This document shows, piece after piece, positions 24,291-41,890 of a DNA stretch of 64,000 nt. Position 1 is the first letter of the stretch. Each line of letters begins with the position of its first letter. The notes beneath the pieces are model-generated. The model saw only the letters and a program-made list of their open reading frames with translations, had not been told where the DNA came from and made no database searches. Position numbers and translations under genes: made by a program. Origin of the DNA: Norana najaformis. Taxonomy: Eukaryota > Annelida > Clitellata > Crassiclitellata > Hormogastridae. The DNA is taken from the NCBI GenBank assembly GCA_964023275.1, contig OZ029915.1, forward strand, positions 32,653,989 through 32,717,988, read 5' to 3'.

Positions 24291-25559
24291 TATAGCACAA
24301 AGGCAAACTCAGAAAGGCCTCTGATTCAAGTTTTTTATGCCTGGCACGTAAATCTCTCTTAATGTTCACAAACAACCTTTTATGTCACCAACCAGAATCA
24401 TAATGTGTTTGTATAGCACTTCAAGCATCGGAGTTTTCCCAAGGACTTTCTATGCAGCAAGAAATGTACAATAAGTTAATAATGACATCATCTACATGGT
24501 CTGTGCTATGGAAAAAAGAGAGAATTTGCTGTGATTTTCATCCAGAATCATTAACTGAATGCTCATGGTTTCTTGTGGTTTACTAAAATTCATCACTTTA
24601 CTATGAAGTGTATAATCTGCCACCAGTCATTTTCTATCAAGTATGAGGGGCAAAATCTCATTTGAGGCCTGTTAATTCCACACATGTAAGAACAATATGG
24701 CCACACTAGATTGCAATAGGAAACAGCGCCACAGGTATACCACAAGTTATCCAAAATAAGTAAGTTAGCTTAATGATCAAAGTAAATAAGTAATAAGTTC
24801 CAATTACATGCATAGCACCCTAACAACATACTTCAACCAAATTATACTTTCATCTTATTAGGAAAACTTAGAAAACAGCATTTTAATGCATTATGTTGTT
24901 GTGCATGAACTCAACTTCATAGATCCCAACAAGGTGCACAGATCCTGATAAAGTACCAAGGTGCATACATAAACCATGGAAAACAAGTGGATGTGTGCCA
25001 AAGTAAATTGAAAACACAGCTGGCACAAGTTGCAATTTGTTTGCCATGCATATGAAGAAGTTTTTATGTTGCAGTGCATATCATAGCAAAAACATGTTCA
25101 GAAAGTTTCTTTTATGCATGTTGCTAACTTACCCCATTTAATAATTGCTTAAAAATACAGTAAACATAGTTTATAAAGATCTGGGTGGGCCTCCTCTCTT
25201 TTAGATTACGGCCCTGGTCCTCACACTGCGGGCTCTGACTCCCCCGAGGACACATAATTACACTACTCCAAACAAGATTCTGCTGTATGGTGGTACATCT
25301 GCTGTAACTACCCATGCTGTATCAAAACTGAAATCGATCTGTCTACTTCCTAACGCTTCATTCAATACTGATTATTATAGTCTTTGCATCCGGTCTAGTA
25401 CTGGTAGACGGTTTATTTGTATAGCAAACAAAGGAGTGACGGGAAAAGTATATCCCTCAATCCATTCTTCAGGATTTGGCAACCTTAGTTTTATTTCCTA
25501 AACAAGTAAAGTAACTCTGAAATCGCTCCCGCGCACAACCTGGGCGCCCGTGACAACAT

Positions 25560-25620
25560 CAATTTTTAACGAACGCGCCACAAGTCTGAAGAGAACGGCC
25601 GCCATCAAATCTTAACCTAA
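25560..25620 (-). promoter_or_regulatory. Candidate RFWD3 promoter / first non-coding exon
   Basis: Locally GC-rich with CpGs in AT-rich surroundings, about 2.1 kb upstream of the RFWD3 ATG. On the minus strand it carries GATGGCGGCCG (25606-25596), a YY1/TISU-like initiator element typical of housekeeping promoters. The RFWD3 ATG exon appears to begin at an acceptor, so a 5'UTR exon here is plausible. The ATG in this motif opens a short frame of about 35 codons. Confidence 0.4.
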
Positions 25621-25979
25621 CAAAATTCATGCAAAGTCATCCGGTTTAAAATGTTTAAAAATATATTTTTAGTAATGCACTTATCAAATACACACCTTAT
25701 ATCATATTAATTCAATGTCATATTAACACATTTCTCACAGTTATTGTCGATATTGACAAATCCCTTAAAATGGATGGTTTCAAAGTTCCGCTAATTTTAT
25801 AGCGCATTTCTTGTGACTGAAAAGAAAAGTATATTGCAAGTTATAATATAAAATGAGTAAACACACCTAGAAAAAACGGAATTGGGTTACTATAGGCTAC
25901 ATGTGCCATTAACAATAAAACGTCTACGTGACATACACGTCGTAAACCCTGCATTATCATATCACCCATCTTTCCCGCT

Positions 25980-26770
25980 CTTGCTTTATGCATATCCGCG
26001 ACCTTCGCAGAATCCGTCCTATGCTTGACTTCAAAACCGCATCTATCATTGCCACATCCATAGTCCATGCAAAACTTGACTACTGCAATTCACTTTTCCT
26101 CAATATTGACACAACCCAGATACATCGCCTACAAGCTATCCAGAATGCTCTCGCACGTGCTGTCACCAAAAACCCCCAAACACCATCACATCACCCCTGT
26201 TCTCAAATCACTGCACTGGCTTAAAATACCAGAACGAATAGAGTACAAGGTCTTATCCCTCACCTACAACACACTTCAATCCTCCCAACCCTCCTATCTT
26301 CGTCAATTATTTACTATCCAACCACTCCGTTCAACCCGCTCCTCATCTGTCCTAACACTTCTTCGCCCTCCCGTCACCTCATCCTTAAAATTTGGAAATC
26401 GCTCGATAGCCATAGCTGCCCCACCCCTTTGGAATAAACTCCCGCCAGAATTGCGACAGTTGTCTGGTCAATCATACGAACTCACCAACACTTCACCTCT
26501 TTCAGTTTCTGCGCAGGTCTTTCACTCAAGACTGAAAACACTTCTTTTCCAGAAATCTTATCCTGATTCTTCCTCTTCCTCTTATCTCTCTTCTCGCTTC
26601 AATTTCAAACAGCATCCACCGTAGCCGTCCGACTGTCTGAGTGCCTGACTCCTGGATCTTGACCCTTTTGCCTATCGATTTTGTTTTGACTGAGCGCCTG
26701 TGAATAAGCTGGTTCCCGCGACTTAGCTTTCGTTGAGCGCTGTAGAAATCTCGAGATTACGATTACGATT
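25980..26770 (+). mobile_element. LINE 3' end with (ATTACG)n tail
   Basis: The RT C-terminus includes HAKLDYCNSLF, IQNALARAVTK, SLHWLKIPERIEYKVLSLTY, AIAAPPLWNKLPPELRQLS and FHSRLKTLLF. A frameshift near 26190 separates two frames, so it is inactive. The 3'UTR ends GAGCGCTGTAGAAATCTCGA then GATTACGATTACGATTA. It is the reference copy for the tail fragments at 9538, 10974, 35097 and 52750. Confidence 0.85.
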
Positions 26771-26935
26771 AGGCTCTTCAATAGATACTTTTAAATTAAA
26801 ACTTAAGACTCATTTATTCTCTCAGTACTATAACTAATTATTATGTTGTAACGCGTCCTTTGAGTAAGACATTGTTTTATTAAGGCGCGTTATAAGTATA
26901 AGTTGTATTGTATTGTATAGGCCGACTTAGTAATT
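26771..26935 (+). mobile_element. LINE 3' end with (TTGTA)n tail
   Basis: Directly abuts the previous element. It encodes SSIDTFKLKLKTHLFSQYYN and a stop (an RT C-terminal end), then GGCGCGTTATAAGTATAAGT and TGTATTGTATTGTAT. Confidence 0.65.
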
Positions 26936-26954
26936 GAAATTGTTCGCCCAGTAC

Positions 26955-27170
26955 TACATTTTAAATCAGTCGACATATTTCAAGTCCGTGCTCAACCATC
27001 ATACCAACAAACATTGCACTCGATCAGTGGACACTCTGACTCTCGTTGTTCCCTCTTACCAAGACAGTGTTCGGTCCTGGCGCTTCTCAGCTGCCCATCT
27101 ATGGGTTTGAAATTCACTGCCAAGTTCGATTCGTTCTGTAATGTCATTCATGTAGTGCCATTAGATTAGA
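26955..27170 (+). mobile_element. Decayed LINE RT C-terminal fragment
   Basis: Encodes LRSVDTLTLVVPSYQDSVRS, WRFSAAHLWV-stop-NSLP, the usual WNSLP motif disrupted by a nonsense change. No 3' tail was recognised. Confidence 0.5.
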
Positions 27171-28940
27171 AGGCGTAGAGCTAATAGGCGGAAATGAAGA
27201 GCCACGACTATGTAGCCGGACCCACGGGCTGATCCAAGACAGGCCAACTTTGCCGTAGCCTATCGGAGATTAGTAATGGACATTAATTCATGAGCACGAG
27301 GTTTTTTCAACTTGTAGGACTTATGAACCGATGCTTAAAACCACAAAGCATTAAAGAATTTATGCAAAAATTGGCCTTAGTTGTGTAAATGTTTTGAGAT
27401 TCATGAAACTTTACCCCAACACTACACAGTTGGGGCTTTGCCCCAGAACCCCATTATAAGCTAGTGCTCACCATAAGTTGGGTCCCCAATATTTACAGCA
27501 GATCAACTATTTTTGTATGGTACTGTAATTAGCAAACTGTTTCTAAAGGTGGACTAAATTGTTTCTTGAGCTGTTTTTAGTGGAACAGCATGTATTTTCA
27601 GTGGAGAGATAGTTCAAGAATGGGCCAATGCAAGAAAAAGCTTAAATGCATCGGGGTTTTTTGACTGCTCAACAAATGCCGATTTTACTCTTGAAATCAG
27701 AGTGTGATTTGCGGGCAAGAAGCACTTTAAACACACTGACTCAGGCTATCCCAAGGGCAGATCCAGAGGGACATTCCGGCCATGCCCCATTTGATCATAG
27801 GGGCACACCATTAAGTTTATCTAAACTGGTTACATAGTTTGCCACTAACATGTGGTCATGGCAACTAAAAAAAGTCATCAAAAATATTAGTCATAAAAAA
27901 TCTGGAAACTAAACAAGTCATAAAAATTCTCAAGAGCAAGGGTCCTGAAATCCAGATTACTAAAAGAATTTGTCAAAAGTTCTAAAAATAAAAAAGGTCA
28001 AAATCCTGATGACTAACAAGGCCTTGCTTGGCCCCTTCTGTAAATTTCTAGACTTGCCAGCTAACCATTCCTTTGCCGAGGTTCATTTCTCCATTCATAA
28101 GATCTCCTGTATACCAGTTACCCCCTCCCCAAATTCCTTTGGACAACAAGAAGGTCCAAGCACATTTCTTTGATCACAACATGCTCAGAATAAACAGCCA
28201 GTAAAACCATTTTCAGTTTTTATATTTCTCTTCACTTTCAGTAATTTACCTACTGTAACAACAAATTATATGTACTGTACCATGGTATATTCCCAAAGGC
28301 TAAACTATTCAGACGTCACATATCCCTAGAAATAAGGCAATTCTCTGACCCATGCTGTCAGCTATGCTCTTTGATTTGTTCCTTATATCTTTTAGTAAAA
28401 ATGTTAACAGTACAGTACTTAAAAATATATACATGTACTCCAGCGCCGAGTCCTCCCATTAACTTCCTCATTGCTCTAACCATCAACACGATCCAGTACA
28501 TCAGATTGCTTGACTTCTAAATGTTGCCTTGGAACAGATCCAAAACAAACCTACCTTTTCAAATTTAAGGGTGTACGGATAAGCCATTTCTCATAACTTA
28601 GCAGTGTATTTTGTATGTTTACAGAAGTCATTTTAGCTGGAGTAAAACCACTTACATGTACTATTAACTAACCCCAACTCCTACCTGCTTTAAACTCTGA
28701 TTAGGCCTATAGTCCAATCTTAAACCCTTCAGTTAAGCCTGAACTCACAGCATGCATTGTCTATGCTTGCTAGCTACCATCTAATAACCTTAAATCGTTT
28801 TGCCATGAGCACTTACTCTAACTGTTTTGTTTGTAATACTGTAGTTGTCGCTAAATCAAGAGAAATCCCTCGCCTGCCCCTATTAATCACTTCAGCTGCA
28901 TACCACACTGACACAGGATGTTAAATATCTAAGCTATAGC
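27171..28940. other. RFWD3-ANP32 spacer, nothing recognised
   Basis: No convincing exon, RNA gene or repeat end was seen; open frames lack family similarity. Confidence 0.5.
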
Positions 28941-28957
28941 TGTAGCCTTCCAGTTCC

Positions 28958-29424
28958 TTTATTTCATCAAAAGGCTGCAAACCATCTTTTTAAAAGTAGG
29001 ATACCATCTGCCCATTCTCGAGCACTGCCAAGTTGCTTTACATTACATTAATTAAAAACTTAATTTTAGCACATTCCGTAACACAAGAATGAACAGAACA
29101 TGAAATCATCTTTGTGACTACTCAGAAACACAAGGACAACAACTTAAACAGTACACTAGATATTAAAGTCATTTCACTGAAGTTCATACATGTGCTCTAA
29201 TTTTCTTATCACATACCTCTATGAAACGACAATTCAAAAACCTTAGTGACGCTTTTAATGCAACATATGAAACTGGAAAAATGCAAACTGTTCTCAAGTC
29301 TTGAATGAAACATTGGTATCATTTGCTTCAAACCAACAGAAGCTAAAAATGAAAAACTGTCAACGCCAGAGTTAAAGTCGGCACTGTCCTCCAAGGCTCA
29401 AGTTCTAACTCCAGTAGCTACGAA
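28958..29424 (-). other. ANP32 3'UTR (inferred)
   Basis: Non-coding AT-rich sequence after the TAG, ending at an AATAAA on the minus strand at 28963-28958 (GATGAAATAAAGG context). Confidence 0.4.
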
Positions 29425-34486
<5,062 letters not shown>

Positions 34487-34817
34487 CGTGTTGTTCTTGC
34501 TCTCAAACTACAAAATCTAACACTTCAACAGGACAACCACGAATCCTAAACCGCACTACTGTCAAAATCGAACAAGGCAACACTTTCTCAAACTTACGCG
34601 CTAAGACCCGTCGTACACAACTACTTAAAAGCTTTATGTGGTTCCCGCGTTTCATGAATATGCTGCAAATTCGATGGTCTACCTAATGAATATTCAGATT
34701 AGTTTCAAACTAGCCAATCAGTTATAAGAAATGTTAATTTCGCATCTGGTTCTCTGCTCTAGTTTAGTAAACGCGTTCGTTATTTTGCAGCTGTCCACGA
34801 TAAAAATTTGAATCTGT

Positions 34818-34963
34818 CATGAATGAATGAATGAATGAATGAATGAATGAATGAATGAATGAATGAATGAATGAATGAATGAATGAATGAATGAATGAAT
34901 GAATGAATGAATGAATGAATGAATGAATGAATGAATGAATGAATGAATGAATGAATGAATGAA
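34818..34963. repeat. (ATGA)n microsatellite
   Basis: About 36 near-perfect ATGA units. Open frames across it (IHSF repeats) are artefacts. Confidence 0.97.
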
Positions 34964-35096
34964 AACTTTATTGATTCCAAATGAACAAAAGAAAAGAACA
35001 AATACATTGACCATTGTATAGATTGTTGGGATAAAAATGGTAGCACAAAACGGACCTAAAAGGACCCGCTAAATTAGGGTCGCCTATTACAAATCG

Positions 35097-35350
35097 TCAT
35101 CGTAATCGTAATTCCGAGATTTCTACAGCGCCCAACGAAAGCCGCGCCGCGGGGACCAACCACGACCTTCAAAATATTCTATTTAGAAGGCCGTGGACCA
35201 GCTTATTCACAGGCGCTCAGTCAAAACAAAATCGATAGGCAAAAGTGTTCGGTTCCAGGTCAAGATCCAAAAGTCAGACGGAGAGACAGCGTGACAGCTA
35301 CGGGGGTGGTGTTTGGGGTTGGACAAGATAGAGAGAGATAAGAGGAAGAA
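35097..35350 (-). mobile_element. LINE 3' end, (ATTACG)n-tail family
   Basis: The plus strand starts ATCGTAATCGTAATTCCGAG, then CAGCGCCCAACGAAAGCC, AAACAAAATCGATAGGCAAA, TTCCAGGTCAAGATCCAAAA. It is the same 3'UTR as 26600-26770 in reverse, with a 52750-like 5' extension (GTTTGGGGTTGGA). Confidence 0.75.
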
Positions 35351-35859
35351 GGGGTGTACAAAACGATGCATGTGACGACAAAAATGTTTAACAGATATTA
35401 TGTACAATCGAACTAAAAAGAAAGTCTTAACTAAAACTTAACTAAAAAGCAACTAAGAAAGTGGATCACCATCGTGATCTCTAGGAAACTGAAAATGAGT
35501 CGTAACTGTGACTTCCAGAAACATAAGTAAAACTTATAGACTAAACAGACATGAGCAAATGAACGTTCTAATGAGCAAATGAACGTTCTATAAAGGATTT
35601 TAATAGTTGTAGCCGGTATTACAGCAATTCCCGTGGTAAATATAAATGTAATGTAAATGTAAATCTCCGAAATTTCTTAGCGCCACACAAGCCTCGTCAG
35701 AGAGATCAGTTACACAGACGCTATATCAAATCAATTCCTCGATAGCCAGGTTGTTTTATAAGTTTTCGGTGTCAGATCAGAATCCGGGATTCAAGTCGAG
35801 GAGACAACTTAGCGAATTCACGAACGCTGCGCCCCTTGCAGTCTACCTGTTTCGCCACT

Positions 35860-35967
35860 CCAATTCTGGACCTTGAATCTTGACGTACAACCGAATCTGA
35901 CCTTATCTGGCTATCGTAGATTTATTTGAGCGCTGTAAAAATTTCAAGTTTACGATTACGATTAGGC
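35860..35967 (+). mobile_element. LINE 3' end fragment
   Basis: Ends TTGAGCGCTGTAAAAATTTC, AAGTTTACGATTACGATTA, matching the 3' end at 26730-26770 in plus orientation. Confidence 0.6.
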
Positions 35968-35969
35968 TG

Positions 35970-36260
35970 GTGCTACGTCTTTGTTGGTAAACGTTGGTGA
36001 TGGTGGTCATGGGATGGTGCAGAAGTGGAAGCAGGATAAAATTCCTCAAAAAGTTTGGTTTTAAGTCTTGAGTGAATTGCTGCAAGAGGGAGTGAAATTG
36101 GAGAAGGACTCAGATTGACAGACGATACAGAGGGTATGAGCGAACTGGCGGGGGTATTTCGGGAGTTTGTTCGAAAGAGCTGGCGCCGCGTAGAATAAAA
36201 AGCAGCGGCAGAATTTGAGAGGAAACTGGAAGTCAGGATAGGGAAAGGTGCAAGAAGAAT
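35970..36260 (-). mobile_element. Decayed LINE RT C-terminal fragment
   Basis: The minus strand encodes FCRCFLFYAAPALSNKLPKY, then FSNFTPSCSNSLKTKLFEEF. It resembles the AAPxLWNKLP...FxSxLKTxLF end of the LINE at 25980. Confidence 0.5.
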
Positions 36261-36515
36261 TAACGAATAGATCTGGGCGGTTGGATGGTAGGCCTAAATA
36301 GCAGACGAATGTAAGAGGAGTGAAAAATGTCAAGATATAGGCCTACTTATAGTGCTTGTTGACGTATTGCGAGTCTGCGACTATCACCCCGTTATCTGTG
36401 CATATTGTTTTGCTTCCTGGCGTTCTTTCTGTTCTTAATGACAGCTAACATCATTTAGGCGCAGGCAGCGCTTTTGTTAGGCACTTAAGAGGAGCTGTCT
36501 AGATAACTAACTAGC

Positions 36516-36518
<3 letters not shown>

Positions 36519-36578
<60 letters not shown>
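36519..36578. repeat. (CA)n microsatellite
   Basis: About 30 perfect CA units. Confidence 0.97.
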
Positions 36579-36581
<3 letters not shown>

Positions 36582-36997
36582 GAAACACGAACTCTCAAGG
36601 TCGTTGTGGCAATTTTGTGCAATTATCAGTAATAAGCAGATGCAGAACATGTGGTCCGATGTGCTATAGCGTCTGGAGGGATTTATTTCTTTTTTGCGAC
36701 TCAGTGATAATTGAAATTAGAAGATGAAGGCTGCAAGAGGAATGAAAGAAGGGGAGGAGAGAATGGGCGAGAGGGATAGAGGGAGATACACAGCGAAAGG
36801 ATGTGTATAGGACGGATGGAGAGATAGAGCAAAGGGGAGTAGGGTAGAGGAAGAGAAAGAGGGAGAAGGAAGCAAAAGGACGGGAGTAGGAGGTTGACAT
36901 GGAGAGAAGGAAATGGTCATATATTACAGGCCTCTCTTTCGTTTGCCGATCCACAAATGCGTGAACGTCTGTTATCTCTGGTCAACACTGATGCACG

Positions 36998-37068
36998 AGA
37001 TGCTGCTGCTGTTGCTGGTGTTGCTGATGTTGCTGCTGTTGCTGTTGGTGCTGCTGCTGCTACTGCAT
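36998..37068. repeat. Imperfect (CTG)n tract
   Basis: GCTGCTGCTGTTGCTG-type triplets. The open frames here are shadows. Confidence 0.85.
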
Positions 37069-37179
37069 CTTCTGGTACTCGGAGTCGCTGTTGTGCGCTG
37101 GAGTCGACCGCCATCACTCGACGACCGTTGAAGCGCAGCGCTTGCATTCAGTGCCATCTGCCGAGTCATTAATACCAAC

Positions 37180-37580
37180 AACGAAGACACACACAGATAC
37201 ATACACACAGGCAGACACAGATACATACTCACAGGCACACACAGATACATACACACAGGCACACACAGATACATACACACAGGCACACACAGATACATAC
37301 ACACAGACACACACACATTTACATACGCACAGGCACACACACACATACACACAGGCACACACATATACATACACACAGACACACACATATACATACACAC
37401 AGGCACACAGATACATACACACAGGCACACACAGATACATACACACAGACACACAGAAACATACACACAGACACACAGATACATACACACAGACACACAC
37501 AGATACATACACACAGACACACACACGCAGATACATACACACAGGGAAACACAGATACAGACACACACAGAGATACACGA
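37180..37580. repeat. Minisatellite, unit about 22-26 bp
   Basis: Variable units of ACACACAGATACATACACACAGGC, about 17 copies. It keeps several frames open on both strands, giving spurious Cys/Val-rich or His/Thr-rich peptides. Confidence 0.95.
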
Positions 37581-37915
37581 CCAAATGCCAGCGCATGCAA
37601 AAAGGCACAGACTGACAGAGGCAGAGTTGCAACGAGACACTTTCATCGTCGTTAAATCTTATGCAACGTTAAGAGGCAAATAGAATAAACCTGTCTTCGC
37701 CATAGGCAACTTGCAGGTCCTCTCTATCCAGGGCTTTCCTTCATCCCACTCTTTGTCGTCCTTGCTTCTCTGGCTAATAACCCCGCTGAATCCCCTCTCA
37801 CCGCTGCACTTGCCAATTAACTTTAATTATAATCGGTCGCCTTCAGTATTTTGTCACTTCCGGTTCGCATATATCGTTACCATGACATCCAAGACCGTCC
37901 GCAAACCTTGACAAT

Positions 37916-37955
37916 AGTATATATATATATTATATATTATATATATATATATAAG
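37916..37955. repeat. (TA)n microsatellite
   Basis: TATATATATATATTATATAT, imperfect. Confidence 0.9.
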
Positions 37956-38117
37956 CAGTCTCGAGGCCATACAGTCACTATAGAAAAACATTCTCTTCGT
38001 TAGTCAAGACTTGCTTGTTTAAATTAACTGGGCAGCCATGTTCACAGCGCTTTTGAGAGGTTCTTAAAATGCGCTATATAAAAGATTAGATACATACATA
38101 CATACATACATACATAC
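37940..38117 (+). mobile_element. LINE 3' end with (CATA)n tail
   Basis: Contains TTGAGAGGTTCTTAAAATGC, GCTATATAAAAGATTAGATA and (CATA)n to 38117. A diverged match (TTTTGAGAGGTCCTTAAAAT) lies at 12587-12606. Confidence 0.5.
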
Positions 38118-38119
38118 AA

Positions 38120-39660
38120 AAAGGTGCACATTTAGATTTACATTTATATTACGTGATATACTGTATGCATATATACATATGTATACACACACACACATAT
38201 ATGAATGATATTAACAAATGAACACGAATATATCTCCAATGTATGCGTTTAGTATCTGGACTAAAGTGAGGAGGCTACCGACATGACTTGCATGCAAGCG
38301 CAGGGAATCGAAGGATTTTGACAGACAATCATCGGTAGCAGATATTATGCGACGGACGCCTTTGCCTCCATTCCAGAGAACGCTTCTTCTGAATTTCCCG
38401 GAGTGTCAGTTAATAGATCTATCCTTCACCATCGCTCAATCACTGCTTATATGTAGTGTTTGCCAAATGCAGACATGCTAGTGGTTCGTAAAGCTCAAAG
38501 AAGCGTTACATTACAAAACATTCGGCTTTTGTTTTTTTAAGATTTCTGGACAATCTATCCCATTTAACAATCGTATTTCACCAGAACACTGGAATCATGC
38601 ACAAAGCATTTAATCAACCGTCGCCTCTAAGAAAAAATGATACATCTGACACTGTCGGGAATCGTATATGTCTAGTGACTAGCTGAAGTCCAAGGTCATC
38701 ACATTGGGTCAAACCGAACAGTCAGTCCAGAAGTGCATAATTTAAAGAATATTGCACCAAAAACGATTTTTGAATAGCATGAAATGATTTTACGACTTCA
38801 CGTAGAGTTCTTTCTATTTGCATTCGCGGCGTCAAAACGGCCGATATTGATCGAGCACTGCTTTGGTTGCTGGTCCCAAGGGCACGAAAACTGAGGCCGG
38901 CTATAAACGGGGCCCCTAGTGCTACTACTATTGCTTGAGACGAATAAAATACATCAAGCAGTGTTTTAGATCCTTCTCTATATACAAACAACTCAAGTTA
39001 GTGTCTATAGTCGACTATCGAGCATAAAAGAATAGCTTTTGAAATAAGATGAAAAGCATATATATACTACGACCACAGAAAACGTCTGTTATTACCTGTG
39101 TATTATATTTACATCTATATTTATATTTATGTTTATAATTACATATATACGTATTTATATTTATCTGTATGTATATGTTTATATGCTTATAATAACCACC
39201 ACTCCGAATAAAATTTCTTATTAAGTGACTGAACCCTTGTTTCGTGCGTTTTAAGAACCTCAGAAAGGCGAGGTTTATTAAATTAAATGTGCCGGACTAC
39301 ATATTATATATAATATATCGGAGAGCATCATCATATGTGCATATAAATATATATTCCCTCGCATATAATATATACAAAGAAGTAGAATTGTGTTCGTGCG
39401 TGCGTATGGAAGACGATTGCTTGATCCGAGGAGTGGAAGGAGGACGAGTGGGTGGATAAGGGGGGAAGAGAAGGAGGAAGGGGAGGAGCAGGAGGAGGAT
39501 TAAATGAAGGAGAATAGGTGGAAGGGATGGATGGGTGGAGGGACGAAAGGAGGTACCCGTCGGTCGACTGATGGCTAAACTAATTACTAAGCGTTGCCCA
39601 AATGTCTTGCGTTTCAGATTAATATTCCTTGGCAACGTCAACGTTCAGTTCTCCTCGTCT
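38120..39660. other. Non-coding spacer
   Basis: Holds short (TA)/(ACA) tracts and an A/G-rich stretch at 39440-39550; no gene recognised. Confidence 0.45.
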
Positions 39661-39675
39661 CCAAAAGCATCGGCT

Positions 39676-39676
39676 T

Positions 39677-39709
<33 letters not shown>

Positions 39710-39712
39710 CCG
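39676..39712. repeat. (CAG)n microsatellite
   Basis: About 11-12 CAG units. Frames spelling poly-Ala or poly-Ser are not supported as coding. Confidence 0.93.
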
Positions 39713-39899
39713 CTTCAGCCGAGTTCGCAGATGCATCGGCGCCGCTGATAGTCGTATCTTCGGTCGATTATTCTCCGCTGCTGACGACGCCCTGCGGCTG
39801 CAGCCGAATAGAAGGGTAGGAGAGGCCACTTGTCTGCGGGCGAGGGGCGGGGACACATCCCCAGGGACCCACAAACAGCGACGCCGACCATAAGCCCGA

Positions 39900-40030
39900 T
39901 CGAGCGCGGCGACAGGAAGTCTGCGCACCGGAAGTGGGCCGAGGCCTTTAATCAAGATGGCGAATTCATCGCGATGCGCGAGCCGAGAAAGTGACAACTG
40001 CACCGGGTGTGGACAGATTCAGCGTTAGAC
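39900..40030 (+). promoter_or_regulatory. Promoter-like block with ETS and TISU/YY1 motifs
   Basis: CpG-rich stretch with CAGGAAGT (39913-39920), a consensus ETS/GABP site ACCGGAAGTG (39927-39936) and CAAGATGGCGA (39954-39964) close to the TISU/YY1 consensus. This layout is typical of TATA-less housekeeping promoters. The ATG at 39957 opens a 23-codon frame containing NCTGCG before TAG. No downstream gene was recognised on either strand. Confidence 0.4.
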
Positions 40031-40547
40031 ATACTGGTCCCAGTGGTTTGGGTTAGTGCTATCGTTACATTGTGCCTGCAGTTGATGTTCATTCCTACCC
40101 GCGCAGCCTTTCTCGTGCAAGATGGACGACTGAGAGAGCGATAATAACGCAAAATCTAGTGAAAATGACCTTTTGGACTTAACCGTTTTCTGCGTCTCTG
40201 GCGCCGTCTAGCGTCGGGTTTTGGTTCTGGATGCGTAATTAACGGTCTTCGTGCTTCTTCCGGTTATCGGTGAGGTGAATTTGAAATTCGGCGGAAGTCG
40301 CTGAACGCATGAAAGAAGAGGAATAAGCGGAAGAAAATGACGAAAGACAACCGGAAATAGATCGACGGAATGCATGCCGGCAAGCGAAGATATACAGTTA
40401 TTGCGAATGTCTAAAGCGACGGTCATGTCCTAATAGGCTGCTTCGTTAAATTGATGGCAAAAGCGATTTGAAACGAGACCGCAGCTGAGCAACTGCGAGC
40501 GACGTATGTGGATAATCACTGCATCTGACATACTCGAAAACGGAGCT

Positions 40548-40676
40548 GAGAAGAGAAGGGAAAAGAGGAGGAGGAGGAAGAGGAGGAGAAGGAGGTGGAA
40601 GAAGAGAAGGAGAAGGAATAGAAGGAAGAAGAGAAGGAGGAGGAGGAAGAGGAGGAGGAGGAGGAAGAGGAGGCGC
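40548..40676. repeat. Polypurine (GGA/GAA)n tract
   Basis: About 125 bp of almost pure A/G on the plus strand. It could form a triplex or otherwise unusual DNA structure. Confidence 0.93.
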
Positions 40677-40699
40677 TCAGCTTCTATTTACTGGTCCTT

Positions 40700-41710
40700 A
40701 ACAGACTCTATATATGTCAATTTAATTACTGCGACATATTTATCGGGGTCCAGAGCATATATCAGTATTTTTATAAAGAAAGGGACATGAACCTATAGAC
40801 TATCGCGCTATATAAAGAGAATCTGCAGCCAAATGCTTTTAATTCTGTAATGTATGATATGTGTTAAAGTCACCGCGATGTTTGGCCCTTGCACTGACAG
40901 TTAACCATGTTACGCACCCAAATACTGTTTAATGTGTAAGATGTGACTCGTCGTTTAGACATTTCATTATATTAAATAGTTTGCGTAGTATTTACGATTT
41001 TATGCAGTATTTATGAGCCTGATCGGATTAACCACACAGAGAAAGCTTTCGTGCCTCGAAAGCGAGTAGTTTAACTCACGGAGATCATCCACAGCACAAC
41101 TTCTGGATCCCGAGTTCGGGAAAGACCAAAGATGACATGGATCGACATCAAGTCGTGGACTGAAGCATCGTTCGACCATTTATCAAGAGACAAGAGACAG
41201 AAGCAGATGAACAAAACTGTATGTGGTACACCCAGTCCTCGCCTGAAGTAGGCCTACAGTTGAAGACAAAAGCAGGACAAGTATTTGGTGGCCCAATGAT
41301 TTTATTTTCGAAATCCAACAGTTTTCAATTGAATACACGATGTTCGACAATAGTCATGAGACATCATGCCTGTGCAACGTATTATATATGTGTAAGCATT
41401 TGTCAAGTATTAAACGAACGCCTGCCCGCTTACTGGTAGCAATGGAAGCAGACCGGAAGTAGTCGAGTATGTAGTGTTGCTTTTGAATTTCTGGATAGAT
41501 CTTTCTACTCATTTGCTGTTTTTAACATATAACCAAATAATCGAATTTCTCACTCAAATTTACGACATATGTTCATTTTATGGTCTTATGCGCCGACCTA
41601 TAAAGTTTTATTTCTTTTACACTTGTGCTCGGATTTATTAACTCTGGGCCTAATTTGGTGTACGCTTTGTTTACACAGTTGGCGGGCGTATTCACACAAT
41701 AAGCCTCCCT
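40700..41710. other. Non-coding spacer
   Basis: Complex sequence with no recognised coding exon or repeat. Confidence 0.45.
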
Positions 41711-41714
41711 CCAC

Positions 41715-41890
41715 TGTCAGGGATGGGCAGATTGCACAGTAAAATGTAACTGGATTAGAAATTACAAATTACTTCGAAAATGTAATTCAATTACCAGTAA
41801 CAAATTACTTCAGAATTTCACTTGAAAATGCAAATTATGTAATTTCAAAATACTAAAATTACAATTTATTACTTATATTGTCGAGATCAC
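41715..41890. repeat. hAT-like terminus, one end only
   Basis: Starts TCAGGGATGGGCAGATTGCA and is rich in (A)TGTAAT/ATTACA, like hAT non-autonomous elements. The other end was not located. Confidence 0.3.

Noticed and set aside
34780..35046. IHSF-repeat frame
   Set aside because: Translation of an (ATGA)n microsatellite.
36972..37646. Long open frames on both strands (up to 224 codons), Cys/Val-rich or His/Thr-rich
   Set aside because: They are produced by the 24-bp minisatellite and the CTG tract; three or more frames stay open at once.
39535..40003. Ala/Ser-rich and Leu-rich frames over the CAG repeat
   Set aside because: Open in several frames on both strands because of (CAG)n and high GC; no homology seen.
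40506..40790. Arg/Lys-rich 94-codon frame
   Set aside because: Polypurine tract translation.
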